Origin: CAVZCK01 sp963773735 | GTDB lineage: Bacteria; Pseudomonadota; Alphaproteobacteria; Rhizobiales; Rhodomicrobiaceae | Reading direction: 5' to 3' | DNA: 64,000 nt | NCBI GenBank assembly: GCA_963773735.1 | Contig: CAVZCK010000004.1 | Location: forward strand, 279,659-343,658 | Shown: piece by piece, positions 1-9,898 of the stretch | Layout of the letters: each line of letters begins with the position of its first letter | How positions within the stretch are numbered: the stretch's first letter is position 1 | Program-made: the position numbers and the translations under genes | The notes under the pieces: model-generated | Databases searched by the model: none | The model's input: the letters and a program-made list of their open reading frames with translations, nothing else | Told to the model about the DNA's origin: nothing

Positions 1-1359
1 AACGATCTCGCCCGCGTGCTGCATGAGGCGTTCTACGTCGCGCGCAGCGGCCGTCCCGGCCCGGTCGTCGTCGACATCCCGAAAGACGTGCAGTTCGCCA
101 AGGGCACCTATACCGGCCCGAGCAGCGTCGTTCACAAGACCTATCGCCCGCAGCTCAAAGGTAATAGCGCCGCCATCCGCGACGCGATCGACGTGATCGC
201 CGCCGCCAAGCGGCCGGTTTTCTATACCGGCGGCGGGGTGATCAATTCCGGTCCGGCCGCGAGCCAGCTTCTGCGCGAATTCGTCGAGCTGACGGGGTAT
301 CCGATCACCTCGACGCTGATGGGGCTCGGCTCCTACCCGTCAGGCGATCGCCAATGGCTCGGCATGCTCGGCATGCACGGCACTTACGAAGCCAATATGG
401 CGATGAATGAGTGCGATGTGATGATCAATATCGGCGCGCGCTTCGACGACCGCATCACCGGGCGGCTCGATGCCTTCTCGCCGGGCTCGAAGAAGATCCA
501 CGTCGATATCGACCCGTCGTCCATCAATAAGACGGTCAAGGTCGATCTGCCGATCATCGGTGATTGCGCCCATGTGCTGGAGGAGATGATCCGCGTCTGG
601 CGCGCCCGCGCGCCACAGGTCGACAAAACCGCCCAGAAAAAATGGTGGGCGCAGATCGAGGGCTGGCGCGGGCGCAATTCGCTCGCCTATCGCCAGCGCT
701 CCGACGTGATCATGCCGCAATATGCGATCCAGCGGCTTTACGAGCTGACCAAGGACAAGGACGTCTACATCACCACCGAGGTCGGTCAGCATCAGATGTG
801 GGCGGCGCAATATTACAAGTTCAACGCGCCGAACCGCTGGATGACCTCGGGCGGTCTCGGGACCATGGGCTACGGCGTGCCCGCCGCTGTCGGCGTCCAG
901 GTTGCGCATCCGCGCTCGCTGGTGATCGACATCGCCGGCGAGGCCTCCGTGCTGATGACCATACAGGAGCTGTCGACGGCGGTTCAGCACAATCTGCCGA
1001 TCAAGATCTTCATCCTGAACAATGAATATATGGGCATGGTCCGTCAGTGGCAGGAACTCCTGCATGGCGGGCGCTACTCGCATTCCTACACCCATTCGCT
1101 GCCTGATTTCGTCAAGCTGGCCGAGGCTTATCATTGCGTCGGCCTGCGTGCCGAACGGCCGGATGAGCTCGACGATCTGATCAAGGAGATGATCGAGACG
1201 CCCAAGCCCGTGGTCTTCGACTGCCGCGTGCACAAGCTCGCCAATTGCTTCCCGATGATCCCCTCCGGCGCCGGTCATAACCAGATGCTGCTCGCCGAGG
1301 ATTTCCCCGATGACGACATCGAATATACGGTGTCAGAGGAAGGCAAGATGATGGTATAG
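1..1359 (+). CDS. ilvI: Acetolactate synthase large subunit, 3' part
   Basis: Catalytic subunit of acetohydroxyacid synthase, which condenses two pyruvates, or pyruvate with 2-oxobutyrate, in the first common step of valine, leucine and isoleucine synthesis. The gene enters from the left edge: the frame is open from base 1 and about 450 of the usual ~590 residues are present. Visible are the end of the N-terminal TPP-binding domain (GRPGPVVVDIPKDVQ), the central FAD-binding domain (GARFDDRITGR) and the C-terminal TPP/Mg domain with LNNEYMGMVRQWQ. The metal-site segment reads AGEAS rather than the textbook GDGS; I believe this is a common alphaproteobacterial variant but cannot confirm it. The small subunit gene follows 52 bases downstream. 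Confidence 0.95.
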   Translation, partial: NDLARVLHEAFYVARSGRPGPVVVDIPKDVQFAKGTYTGPSSVVHKTYRPQLKGNSAAIRDAIDVIAAAKRPVFYTGGGVINSGPAASQLLREFVELTGYPITSTLMGLGSYPSGDRQWLGMLGMHGTYEANMAMNECDVMINIGARFDDRITGRLDAFSPGSKKIHVDIDPSSINKTVKVDLPIIGDCAHVLEEMIRVWRARAPQVDKTAQKKWWAQIEGWRGRNSLAYRQRSDVIMPQYAIQRLYELTKDKDVYITTEVGQHQMWAAQYYKFNAPNRWMTSGGLGTMGYGVPAAVGVQVAHPRSLVIDIAGEASVLMTIQELSTAVQHNLPIKIFILNNEYMGMVRQWQELLHGGRYSHSYTHSLPDFVKLAEAYHCVGLRAERPDELDDLIKEMIETPKPVVFDCRVHKLANCFPMIPSGAGHNQMLLAEDFPDDDIEYTVSEEGKMMV

Positions 1360-1411
1360 GCCTACCGCTCATAGCCATTACCCCTCAGCCTTCAGCCGGA
1401 TAGGAAAGCCC

Positions 1412-1927
1412 ATGAGCGACCGTCAGGAAATCCGCGAGCAGCATACGCTGGCGATTCTCGCCGACAACGAGCCCGGCGTGATGGCGCGCGTCATCGGCCT
1501 GTTCTCCGGCCGCGGCTACAATATCGACTCGCTGACAGTGTCGGAAGTCATCCAGGAGAAGCATCTGTCGCGCTTCACCATCGTCACCACCGGCTCGCCG
1601 ATGGTGATCGAGCAGATCCGCAATCAGCTCGAAAGGCTGGTGCCCGTCCACCGCGTCACCGACATGACGGTTGGCGGCAATCCGATTGCGCGCGAGCTGG
1701 CACTTGTCAAGGTCGCCGGCAAGGGCGAAAAGCGGGTCGAGGCGCTTCGGCTTGCCGAGGCGTTCCGCGCTCAGGTCGTCGATGCCTCGACCGAGCATTT
1801 CGTCTTCGAGATCACCGGCCGCGTCTCGAAGATCGACCAGTTCATCACGCTGATGCAGCCGATCGGCCTCGCCGAGGTCGCGCGCACGGGCATTGCCGCG
1901 ATCAGCCGGGGATCGACAGCGTTGTAG
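1412..1927 (+). CDS. ilvH: Acetolactate synthase small (regulatory) subunit
   Basis: Regulatory subunit of acetohydroxyacid synthase; it binds valine for feedback inhibition and raises activity of the large subunit. The 171 residues match the family length. An N-terminal ACT domain is recognisable from NEPGVMARVIGLFSGRGYNI (residues about 22-41), followed by the C-terminal small-subunit domain (RELALVKV, ISRGSTAL). The ATG at 1412 lies directly after the ilvI region, so the two are almost certainly co-transcribed. Confidence 0.95.
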   Translation: MSDRQEIREQHTLAILADNEPGVMARVIGLFSGRGYNIDSLTVSEVIQEKHLSRFTIVTTGSPMVIEQIRNQLERLVPVHRVTDMTVGGNPIARELALVKVAGKGEKRVEALRLAEAFRAQVVDASTEHFVFEITGRVSKIDQFITLMQPIGLAEVARTGIAAISRGSTAL

Positions 1928-2580
1928 CGGTGCGCTTTCGTCTGCGTCCCGCATGGTCTCATGCCATACGGAGCCGACAGCCGAGATTGGCCGAAGACGA
2001 AGGCACCAGCAACGACCTAAACGCCGTAAGTTGCCGGATCGAGGCTGAAGGCAATCCCTTCCCGGTCGGGCCGGCCTGCCTCACTCTTGAGGCCGTTCTG
2101 GCGAGCGATGCGGCGATAGGGACGAGCGCTTCGCCGCCGTCGAGATTTGCCGTGTCGCCCCAAGTGCTCGGCGAGCAGATTGCAGCTGCGGATCAAAAGC
2201 AGCAAGGTCCACCGCATCCGCTCAAGGCTCTATAGAACAGTGCTCTCGTGAAGTGCGCTGTCGGCCCAGGCGCTCTTACAAAGCTTGCACGGTCGCAAAA
2301 TCGTTCCAACCACGGAAAATCGGACTGCCGGGCAAGTGCGCGTGGATGGCTCTGCCGATGGTCGGCATCTGCGAATACTTGCCCTACCTCAAACGATAAC
2401 TGCGCTCGTAAAGGTGTCACGCGGCCACCCCACCGAGTTCGATACGGCATGGCAGCCGGGGCATCGTTCGGATATATTGTGCGCAATCCATTTTTCCCGT
2501 CCTCGCATCGCGGATGCGAGATAGCGAACCGATTTTCTCGAATAGCCTAAGAGTTGAAGGAATTTGAAGGAGCGCTCTTT
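1928..2580. other. Non-coding gap
   Basis: About 650 bases separate ilvH from the WD40-caspase gene. Short open frames exist on both strands but none has a convincing ribosome binding site, codon pattern or recognisable protein. An AAGGAG box just before 2581 belongs to the next gene. No terminator or RNA gene is evident to me. Confidence 0.5.
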
Positions 2581-5500
2581 ATGGTTTCCAGAATGCTGAG
2601 TGCCGCAGCCGCATTTCTGCTTCTGACATTTCTTCCCGCGCTGGCCCAAGACGGTCAATGATTTTCGCATCGTCCGCGACGCCACGACCGGTATAAAGAT
2701 CGGGCTCCCTCTCGATTTGCTGACCGCGGAAAGACCCATCCCCTTGGGCCGCAATTGGTCCTCGCGCGACGGAAGTTTCAATGTCGATTTGCTGGCCTTT
2801 CCCGAGGGCCAGCAGCTCAAGGCGGTCTATGACAAGCTGAGGAGTATCAAAGGGCGGGTGCTGACGCGCTCGTATTTTTCCGAAACCAAATTTTTGCTCG
2901 AGGGCCGTGATGCTGGTGGCAGCGGCTTTTACATCATCGTTCGCCAGGAGCATGGCGCGCTCAGGGGATTTTCGATCGTTTTCGCGCAAAAACGCAAAGC
3001 CGAGCTGTCGGAGCTGATCGAGCGCATTGCCGAAGCTTCGATCCTTTTCCGGCGGACGCGGCCGCGGACAGAACCGGCAGGCGCATCGGGCAACGCCGAA
3101 GTCGAACGGCGCGATGGGCCGGCGCCGATTGATCCAAATGCTGCGCCAGCCATTGCCGTCGTGCCGAATGTGGGCCTGATCGATCCCAATGAAGAAGCCG
3201 TTTTGTCTCCTGATGGCCGGATTCTCGCAACCCACAACGAATACCGGGTGAAGCTCTGGGACGTCGCAACCGGGCGTCTTCTGCGCACGCTGCAGTACAA
3301 AGTATTTTTTCAAGGCGTCGCATTCCTGAAAGGGGGAGCCCTCTTAGCCTCCGCTCACAAAGACGGAAGCATCAAGCTATGGGATGTTGCGAGCGGAGCG
3401 AATACCCAAACGCTTCAAACGGTCGATGCAGACCGGCTATCGGGGCCTGACTGCGGCAATGGCCGTAAACAACGAGCGCGGCTGGCTATCCGACGGCGTC
3501 GCGGGCAAGCTGGCGATCTGGGATTTCGAGCGCGCCAGGAAAATAGGGAGCTTCTCGTTAGGCGACGACACCACCTGGATTGCGGCAACGCGGATATCCG
3601 CCGACGGCAGCAAGTTCCTGGCGGCGACTGAGAACGAGCTCAAGGTCTTCGACATTCATTCCGGTCGTGTGATCAATTCCATTACATTGCCCCCCGGACA
3701 TCGTTTCAACCATGACAGTCTTATCGGCGACAATGAGTTCATCGTCTTGGAGAACGGGCGTTGGATATCCAACTCCAAATGCGACCTCGCGACGGTAAAG
3801 TTGCTCCATCTATCGGCCCCGGCCAATCTTGACACGGTGGACGCGCCCGCCGTCTGCAAAGCGCCGGAAAATGATTACGAGTTTGGCACGCCGAAAATCT
3901 TCTTCGATGCGCGCAAGCACCGACTGCTCGTCGTGCGTCGACACATGCCGGGTTTGAAATTTTGGAATCTTCAGACACGCGCAGTCGAACGGACCTTGAA
4001 TTGGTTGCACAACTCGACCGGCGATATCATGGCCCTCTCCGGCGATATGAGCATGGCGGTCACCAATGAAAATGGGATCATACGCCTCCGCCAATCGGAG
4101 AGCGGCGATCTGGTCCAGGAATTCTTGAGCTACGGAGATTTTGCCACCAAGCGCATTGTTGCCTCCGCTGACAACCAGCAAATTCTGTTCGCGAAACGCC
4201 CCAGTGGGAAAATGAAAAAACCGAGGCCTCAGAAGCGAGCCTGCTGCGCTGGCGGGTTGGGGAGGTGGGGCCGAAGAAACCCGTTATGCCTAAAGGGCGC
4301 CATATTCGGTGCTCGATGTTTCTTCAGACGGCGCATCGGTTCTTGCCAGCGTCAATGAAAACACACTCATTGAGCTGTCGCTCACCGATGGCCACGAACT
4401 GCACCGCTTCGCTTTACCCCTCGCAACAATCTCTTTCGACGTCTTTTCGCCGGATGGCAGCTTCGCCCTGGTGTTCGGGTCGGACGCGGAGAAAAGGGAC
4501 AGGAACCTGCTCCTCGACACCAAGTCCGGCAAGTGCGGCTCAACCTGGTCGGGCATATGCCCAATTCCGAGTGACGACCCGGGACATGTCGGCCGTAGCG
4601 ATATCCGCCGACGGCGGCAAGCGTCGCCGCCGGTTACTGGGATGGATCGGTCATCGTCTGGAATACCCGAGACAGGAAAATTGCAGATCTTCTTTCATTA
4701 TAAGTGATCATGCCGACCTGAGCGACCCGGTATTCTCGCTGGCATTCTCGAAAGATGGCAAGTTTCTCTTCGGCGGCCACCGCGATATTGGCGTTACGAT
4801 GTGGGGCCTCGCGCCGGCACGGGTGATCCGCACCTTCGAGCTCGATGTCATCGCCGGGCACGTTAACACTGCGTCCGTGGCGGTGTCTCGCGACGGCAAG
4901 ACCGTGATTGCAGGATTGGCGGAGCGAGCCCGGTCGTCGGGCGACATCGGAGCCGAGCGCGCGATCAGGGTCTGGGATGTCGCGACCGGCAAGCTGCTCC
5001 ACAATCTTGTCGGCCACGAGTTCGGGCGTTGGTTTTGTGAGTTTTTCCGGCGACGACAGGCAGATCATTTCAGCAAGCTATGACGGCACCATAAGGTATT
5101 GGGACCGTGAGACCGGCAAACTCCTCGCGCTCACAACCTCGGCGCAGGGCGGCCGCTGGCTGACGATCACCGATAACGGCTTCTTCGCCGCATCGGAAAA
5201 CGCCGCGGGCGACATGATTTCGGTCGTGCGCGGACTCGAAACCTATTCGGTCATGCAGTTCTATGAGCCTCTGGCCAGAGGCGACCTTGTCCTGGAACGG
5301 CTGCGCGGCGATCCCGAAGCCAAATACGCCAAGGCGTCGCACGAGCTGAACCTGAAGAAAATTCTCGAATCCGGCTCCGCCCCGGAAATCGAGCTGCTGC
5401 CGCAGAAAACCGAGAAAGCCAGCGACAGCGTCAGGGTAACGGTTCGAGTCAAAGACACCGGCGGCGGCATCGGCGCGAAAATCGTGTTCCGCGTCAATGG

Positions 5501-6671
5501 CGAGCCACGGGCCCGGTTCCCCGATGGGCTCAGCGGACCGCCATCCATCGGCCGCGCCGTGACGGTCACTGAAACCCTCAAGATCGATCCGAGCCATCCG
5601 AACATCGTGGACGTCACCGCTTATAATGGCGCCGGGCTGCTGGCGACGACGCCGAGCCGGATGACGATCGACAGCTATGGCGCCGCGGAAGGCGAGCACC
5701 CCCGGCTCTATGTCCTCGCGATCGGTGTCGGCAAAGCCTATGCGATGGAAAAATACCGCCTGGATTTCCCCGAGCTGGACGCGGAGTCGATCGTCACGGC
5801 GTTCAAGCGGGTCGGGGAAGGGCTTTTCACGGAGGTAAAGACGCAAAGCCTGATCGGTGCGCAGGCCAATGAGCGCGAGATTGCCGCTGCTTTCGACCGG
5901 CTATCGAACGAGGTGAGGGCGAACGATGTCTTCATCCTGTTCCTGGCCGGTCATGGATCGTCGCCCGACGGCCGTTATTATTTCGTGCCTCAGAATTTCA
6001 ATACGGCCGCGGGCGATATATGGGATCGCAATTGGATCGGCCTGGACAAATGGGAGAAATGGATCACCAAGGTCGAGGCCGGCAAGAGCCTGATCATCAT
6101 GGATACCTGCGAGAGCGCCGCCGCACGCAGCCTGATCCGTGGCGATGACATGGAGCGTGAAACGGCGATGGACCAGCTCCAGCACGCCGCGGGGCACAAT
6201 CTCATCGCGGCTGCCGACCGTGCAGCCCGTGAGGTCGAGGGTCTGCGGCACGGCCTGCTGACCTATACGGTGCTGCAGGCACTGGCGGGCGAAGGCATCA
6301 GTGCGAGCGATGATCGCGTCACCGTCTCCGAGATTGCCGATCATGTCCTCGCCGAGGTGCCCGTCATCAGTCAGCGCATATGGCAGGAGCGGCAACAGCC
6401 TTACCGCAAACTGGAAGGCGGCGATTTCCCGGTCGGCAAGCTCGATCCGAGCCTCAAGCCGGATCATCCGATCTGCATGGGCAAGCATTATGTCGTGCTG
6501 CGCGACGAGCAAGCGCGGCAAGAGGCGCAGCGCGATGCCGCCGTCAACCGCTCAGTCGATGCCGGCACGGAGGTCATGGTTACGGAATTTGCAAACAGCT
6601 GGGCCCGTGTTTGCAAAAACTCGATCGAGCTGGGATACGTCCCGGCGGATGCCGTGAAAGAACTTCATTAG
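2581..6671 (+). pseudogene. Secreted WD40-repeat / caspase-like (peptidase C14) / SH3 protein, multiply frameshifted
   Basis: Read across frames this is one gene of about 1360 codons. It starts with ATG at 2581 after an AAGGAG box and a signal peptide (LLLTFLPALAQ), but that frame stops at 2659. An N-terminal domain (about 2657-3090) continues one frame on, followed by at least seven WD repeats seen as VKLWDVATG, IKLWDVASG, LAIWDFERA, LKFWNLQTR, VIVWNTRDR, IRVWDVATG and IRYWDRETG. Then come a caspase-like domain and a C-terminal bacterial SH3-like segment. Frames change near 2657, 3440, 4192, 4300, 4530-4560, 4620, 4690 and 5035. Such proteins couple a WD40 sensor platform to a cysteine protease. 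The next genes encode a trypsin-like protease and an FGE-like protein. Frameshifts could be real decay or sequence errors. Confidence 0.8.
4908..6671 (+). CDS. Intact C-terminal open frame: last WD repeat, caspase-like protease, SH3
   Basis: This is the longest uninterrupted part of the gene above. Its conserved reading starts near 5035 (FSGDDRQIISASYDG). Residue numbers here count from 4908. A WD repeat ends at IRYWDRETGKLL. The peptidase C14 domain spans about residues 255-500, with the His of LAGHG (residue 349, codon 5952) and the Cys of MDTCES (residue 401, codon 6108) forming the expected His-Cys dyad. An SH3-like tail follows (about 550-587; GTEVMVTEF, GYVPADAVKEL). With the dyad and both flanking domains intact, the protease core would be active if translated. 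The 4908 start codon itself is probably not the native start. Confidence 0.8.
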   Translation: MQDWRSEPGRRATSEPSARSGSGMSRPASCSTILSATSSGVGFVSFSGDDRQIISASYDGTIRYWDRETGKLLALTTSAQGGRWLTITDNGFFAASENAAGDMISVVRGLETYSVMQFYEPLARGDLVLERLRGDPEAKYAKASHELNLKKILESGSAPEIELLPQKTEKASDSVRVTVRVKDTGGGIGAKIVFRVNGEPRARFPDGLSGPPSIGRAVTVTETLKIDPSHPNIVDVTAYNGAGLLATTPSRMTIDSYGAAEGEHPRLYVLAIGVGKAYAMEKYRLDFPELDAESIVTAFKRVGEGLFTEVKTQSLIGAQANEREIAAAFDRLSNEVRANDVFILFLAGHGSSPDGRYYFVPQNFNTAAGDIWDRNWIGLDKWEKWITKVEAGKSLIIMDTCESAAARSLIRGDDMERETAMDQLQHAAGHNLIAAADRAAREVEGLRHGLLTYTVLQALAGEGISASDDRVTVSEIADHVLAEVPVISQRIWQERQQPYRKLEGGDFPVGKLDPSLKPDHPICMGKHYVVLRDEQARQEAQRDAAVNRSVDAGTEVMVTEFANSWARVCKNSIELGYVPADAVKELH

Positions 6672-6689
6672 AGCGGAGATGATCACGTG

Positions 6690-7504
6690 ATGCGCGAAAG
6701 CTTGGTTTTCGGGGCGGTAATTGCATTGATCGCAGGCACCGTCGGCATCGAGCAGCGCACAGGCCCAGGGACACGTGGTGAAGCTGGGCGAAAGGCGTAT
6801 CGTCGGGGGCGAGAAAACCGATATCAAGGACCATCCCTGGCAGGTCCTGATTTTTATCGAATCGCCGCTTGGCACCTTTCAATGCGGCGGCTCCCTGATC
6901 GCGCCGAAATGGGTATTGACCGCGGCGCATTGCTTTGGGGAGGCGGGCCCCTCCCCAAGATCGAAGGTCAAAAGCGGGGTCACGAACATCAATGACGGTC
7001 TTTGGGCTCGATGCCGAAAAAATCGTCGTCCATCAGGGTTACGATCGCCGCACGCATGAGAATGACATTGCTCTCGTGAAGCTGAAATCGCCCGCCGCCA
7101 ACGGCAAGATCATCCCCCTCGCGACCAAGGCGACGCCGATCGATGTCGGCGAATTTCTTGAGGTCACAGGCTGGGGCACGACCTCGGAAGGCGGCTCGAC
7201 GCCCGACGTCCTGCTCAAGGCCAAGGTGCCGTATGTCACGAACGAAACCTGCAATGCGCCTGCCTCCTACGACGGCGCTATTCTGCCAGGGATGATGTGC
7301 GCGGGCGATAGCAAGGGCGGGACCGACGCGTGTCAGGGCGATAGCGGCGGTCCGCTCGTGGCGCGCAAAGCCGATGGCGCCTGGCTGGTGGGTGTCGTGT
7401 CCTTTGGCGAAGGCTGTGCCCGAAAGCTCAAATACGGGGTTTATACACGGGTCAGCGCCTATCTCGACTGGATCAATGCTGTTGTTTCTGCTGATCGGAA
7501 TTAA
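6690..7504 (+). pseudogene. Trypsin-like serine protease (S1 family), two frameshifts
   Basis: Secreted chymotrypsin-fold endopeptidase beginning 18 bases after the caspase gene, same strand, so probably co-transcribed. The start ATG at 6690 opens a hydrophobic leader (VFGAVIALIAG). One frame step at about 6725-6745 leads to a cleavage-like AQAQG and the mature N-terminus RIVGGE. All three catalytic residues are visible: His in TAAHC, Asp in ENDIAL, Ser in CQGDSGGP. A second frame step lies at about 6990. Both steps are +1. The protein would be about 270 residues, a normal S1 size. Pairing with a WD40-caspase protein suggests a proteolytic cascade, which is inference. Confidence 0.85.
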
Positions 7505-7739
7505 GCGGCGCGGCAGGTTACGGCATTTTGCCAAAATTCCAATTGAACATCATTCAGTTCCGAAGAAAGGTTGAAACCGCTGGAGCCAAAAGCCTCCGCC
7601 GCGGCCGGATCGCTTGCTGAGGCGCATGGAAACGGGATGTGCTTCCAGGTTTGAGAAGACCAATAATGCGGGACAATGCATAATGCGCGCGGCATGGCCG
7701 AAGCCGGCCGGGATAGGCTTGAATGTCTGGGAGGACCAC

Positions 7740-8156
7740 ATGGCGGGGAATACCGCCTTTTTATTCGTGCTCAGGGTGCTCAATTGGATTCGCTCCATAG
7801 GGGACGGCATTACCGCTTTTTTTGCGCGGCAGCGTGATGCGAAACTAAGAAGATACAAATGCTCGATCCTCTGGAAGGATGGCGACAAACGTTTTTTGAT
7901 GAATGCCGACGTCAAGGCTGAGAACGAGGAGCAAGCGCGGCAATTGTCGAACACAACGGCAGCCCAGAAATTTCCGGTGCTGAAGCCGCTCGGTGACAAG
8001 AGAGAAATCATCCCGCCCTATATCCAGGACCCCAAAGCCGCTCTCGCTCTGTGGCAGGTGGAGGCTGTGGCGTTGAGCGAGGGAGATCATGATCTCATCG
8101 CGCAGGGGCTGTTTGGACCGGCGGCCGCAGATATTGGCGGCTGGTCGTCTGGATGA
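7740..8156 (+). CDS. Small hypothetical protein with N-terminal membrane segment
   Basis: I do not recognise the family. ATG at 7740 follows a good GGGAGG box (spacing 5-6). The 138 residues begin with a hydrophobic stretch (NTAFLFVLRVLNWI), then a basic patch (ARQRDAKLRRYK), then a soluble part with an ExEEQAR-type helix. It sits between the trypsin-like and FGE-like genes on the same strand, so it may belong to that cluster. The longer upstream extension of this frame has no start supported by a ribosome binding site. Confidence 0.55.
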   Translation: MAGNTAFLFVLRVLNWIRSIGDGITAFFARQRDAKLRRYKCSILWKDGDKRFLMNADVKAENEEQARQLSNTTAAQKFPVLKPLGDKREIIPPYIQDPKAALALWQVEAVALSEGDHDLIAQGLFGPAAADIGGWSSG

Positions 8157-8493
8157 CCCCTGGCCAGCAGGGCGTAGCATAAGGGGAAGGCGACGCCCCC
8201 CGCGACTTCATCGACACCGACCCGGGCCGGCGTTAAGCTGATGTTGTCAACCTCGTTCCCATGCACATGGCCGAAGCGCGCGCCGCATGTCGCAGCCAGC
8301 GGACAATGCTGATCTCCTCGCTTTCTATTGACGACGTCGAAAGCTCAACTTTTCACTCAACTTTTCTGTAAAAGGTGATTGGTTTAGGGAATGGGCGGAA
8401 ATGGGGCTCGTCCGCTAGTGAGGCGAAACCTTCCGGTTATCGGGACGATCACGGGGGATGGAGTTGTTCGATCTCGATCGTGACGGCTGAAAA
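8157..8493. other. Non-coding gap
   Basis: About 340 bases between the small membrane protein and the FGE-like gene. I see no gene, clear terminator or known RNA element. A near-repeat, CTCAACTTTTCACTCAAC at about 8344-8361, is the only local oddity. Confidence 0.4.
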
Positions 8494-9362
8494 ATGAAGC
8501 GAAGTCTGAATTGGACCAAGGGCGGCACCATCCTGCAACATCGTTCTATTTTAGCGTGCGTCCCGCTCGTCGCTCAGCTTTGCTCTGGCGTCCTGTTAGC
8601 GCAGCCGTCGAGCCTGCGGCAAAGCCGGGCTCGGCCTTCCAGGAGTGTGTGAACGAGTGCCCCGTGATGATCGTTGTCCCAGCCGGCAAATTCATGATGG
8701 GCTCGCCCGAAAAAGAACGCGATTGGGAGGCCACGGGACGCCCGCAGCACGAGGTCGTGATCGCCGAGCCGTTCGCCGTCTCCAAATTCGAGGTGACATA
8801 CGCCGAATGGGATGTTTGCGCCGCCGCCGCCGCATGCCCGCACGCCGAAGATAATTGGGGCCGCGGGCAGATGCCGGTGACGAATGTAAGCTGGTCCGAT
8901 GCCAAGCGGTATCTAGGCTGGCTTTCGCGATTGACAGGCAAGGAGTACCGGCTTCTGACCGAGGCCGAATGGGAATATGTTGCGCGGGCGGGCTCCATAA
9001 GCCGTTATGCGTGGGGCGACGATCTCGGCAAGGGCAACGCCAATTGTGATGGCTGCGGCAGCCGATGGGATCTCCAACAAACTGCGCCCGTTGGATCGTT
9101 CAAGCCGAACGCATTCGGACTTTACGACTTGCACGGCAACGTCTGGGAGTGGGTCGAGGATAGCTGGCACGACAGTTACGATGGTGCGCCAACGGACGGA
9201 ACGGCATGGGTCGAGGGCAGCGACCCAAATTTTCGAATCATCCGCGGCGGTTCGTGGCGCAATGAAGCTGAGTTCCTTCGCGCGGACGTCCGCGTCAAGC
9301 GCATCATTGCCGTCCGGTTCGACACCCTCGGTTTCCGGGTGGCCAGAACGCTATCTCCTTAA
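8494..9362 (+). pseudogene. Formylglycine-generating-enzyme-like (SUMF1 / FGE-sulfatase) domain protein, one frameshift
   Basis: The ATG at 8494 opens a signal-peptide-like leader (CVPLVAQLCSGVLLAQ); the frame changes at about 8600 into the conserved domain. Typical FGE-fold landmarks are present: PAGKFMMGS, FAVSKFEVTYAEW, PVTNVSWSDA, LLTEAEWEY, GLYDLHGNVWEWV, IIRGGSW and LGFRVAR. The catalytic copper-binding cysteine pair found near the C-terminus of true FGE is absent: that stretch has no Cys. The protein therefore probably does not make formylglycine and uses the fold for binding or another oxidation. FGE-like domains recur beside caspase, trypsin and WD40 modules in bacterial conflict loci. 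Confidence 0.8.
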
Positions 9363-9430
9363 TTGTTCCCCGGAGATTTTCCCTCCCTTCCAGAGCCTGC
9401 TACGCGAATCTCCACTGCTCCTCATCCCCC

Positions 9431-9793
9431 TTACTCATCCCAAGCTTGAACCATCGTCTGTTTCGCAATTTTGCCGCCCTCGAGTTCGAGCATCGCCAGA
9501 CAGAAAACCTTTGCACCGTTGGGATAGACGCAGGTCTGGGTAAAGGCGAGCCGTTTTCCCTCGGCGATCGCCGCTTCGACCGTATGCGTGATCGCGCGAC
9601 TGCAAATATCGTCCCAAAACGCGCTGATCGCCGGCTTGCCTTTGATTTCGCGCGGCTTACTCGGTGGGTTGTCGCGATCGATGATGCGCACCGCGGCACT
9701 TTCCGCGTAGAAACTTGCCAGCATTCGGCCGTCGCGGCCTTCGATGGCCTGCTTGATTGCCGCGCCGCTGACGTCGTTCGCCTTTGCCGACAT
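9431..9793 (-). CDS. SnoaL/NTF2-like protein
   Basis: A 120-residue protein of the SnoaL-like (nuclear transport factor 2 fold) type, judged by the pattern IEGRDGRMLASFYAESA, the mid-domain KGKPAISAFWDD and the terminal strands. The start ATG at 9793 follows an AGGAGG box (spacing 6). These small cone-shaped proteins bind or isomerise small molecules, and the substrate cannot be told from sequence. It is convergent with the FGE-like gene. Confidence 0.75.
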   Translation of the reverse strand: MSAKANDVSGAAIKQAIEGRDGRMLASFYAESAAVRIIDRDNPPSKPREIKGKPAISAFWDDICSRAITHTVEAAIAEGKRLAFTQTCVYPNGAKVFCLAMLELEGGKIAKQTMVQAWDE

Positions 9794-9898
9794 GGAAGCC
9801 TCCTGATCTGGTGGACGCATTCGCGTCTTTTAAAAAGTTGTTTTCCGGCCGTCCCAACCTTGCCACATCAAGATTGGGACGTGTCCGGTGACATGCTG

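Noticed and set aside
340..1278. Long minus-strand open frame opposite ilvI
   Set aside because: A mirror frame caused by high GC; the + strand gene is certain and the minus frame has no recognisable protein.
8494..9362. True formylglycine-generating enzyme partnered with a sulfatase
   Set aside because: The catalytic cysteine pair is missing and no sulfatase gene is nearby.
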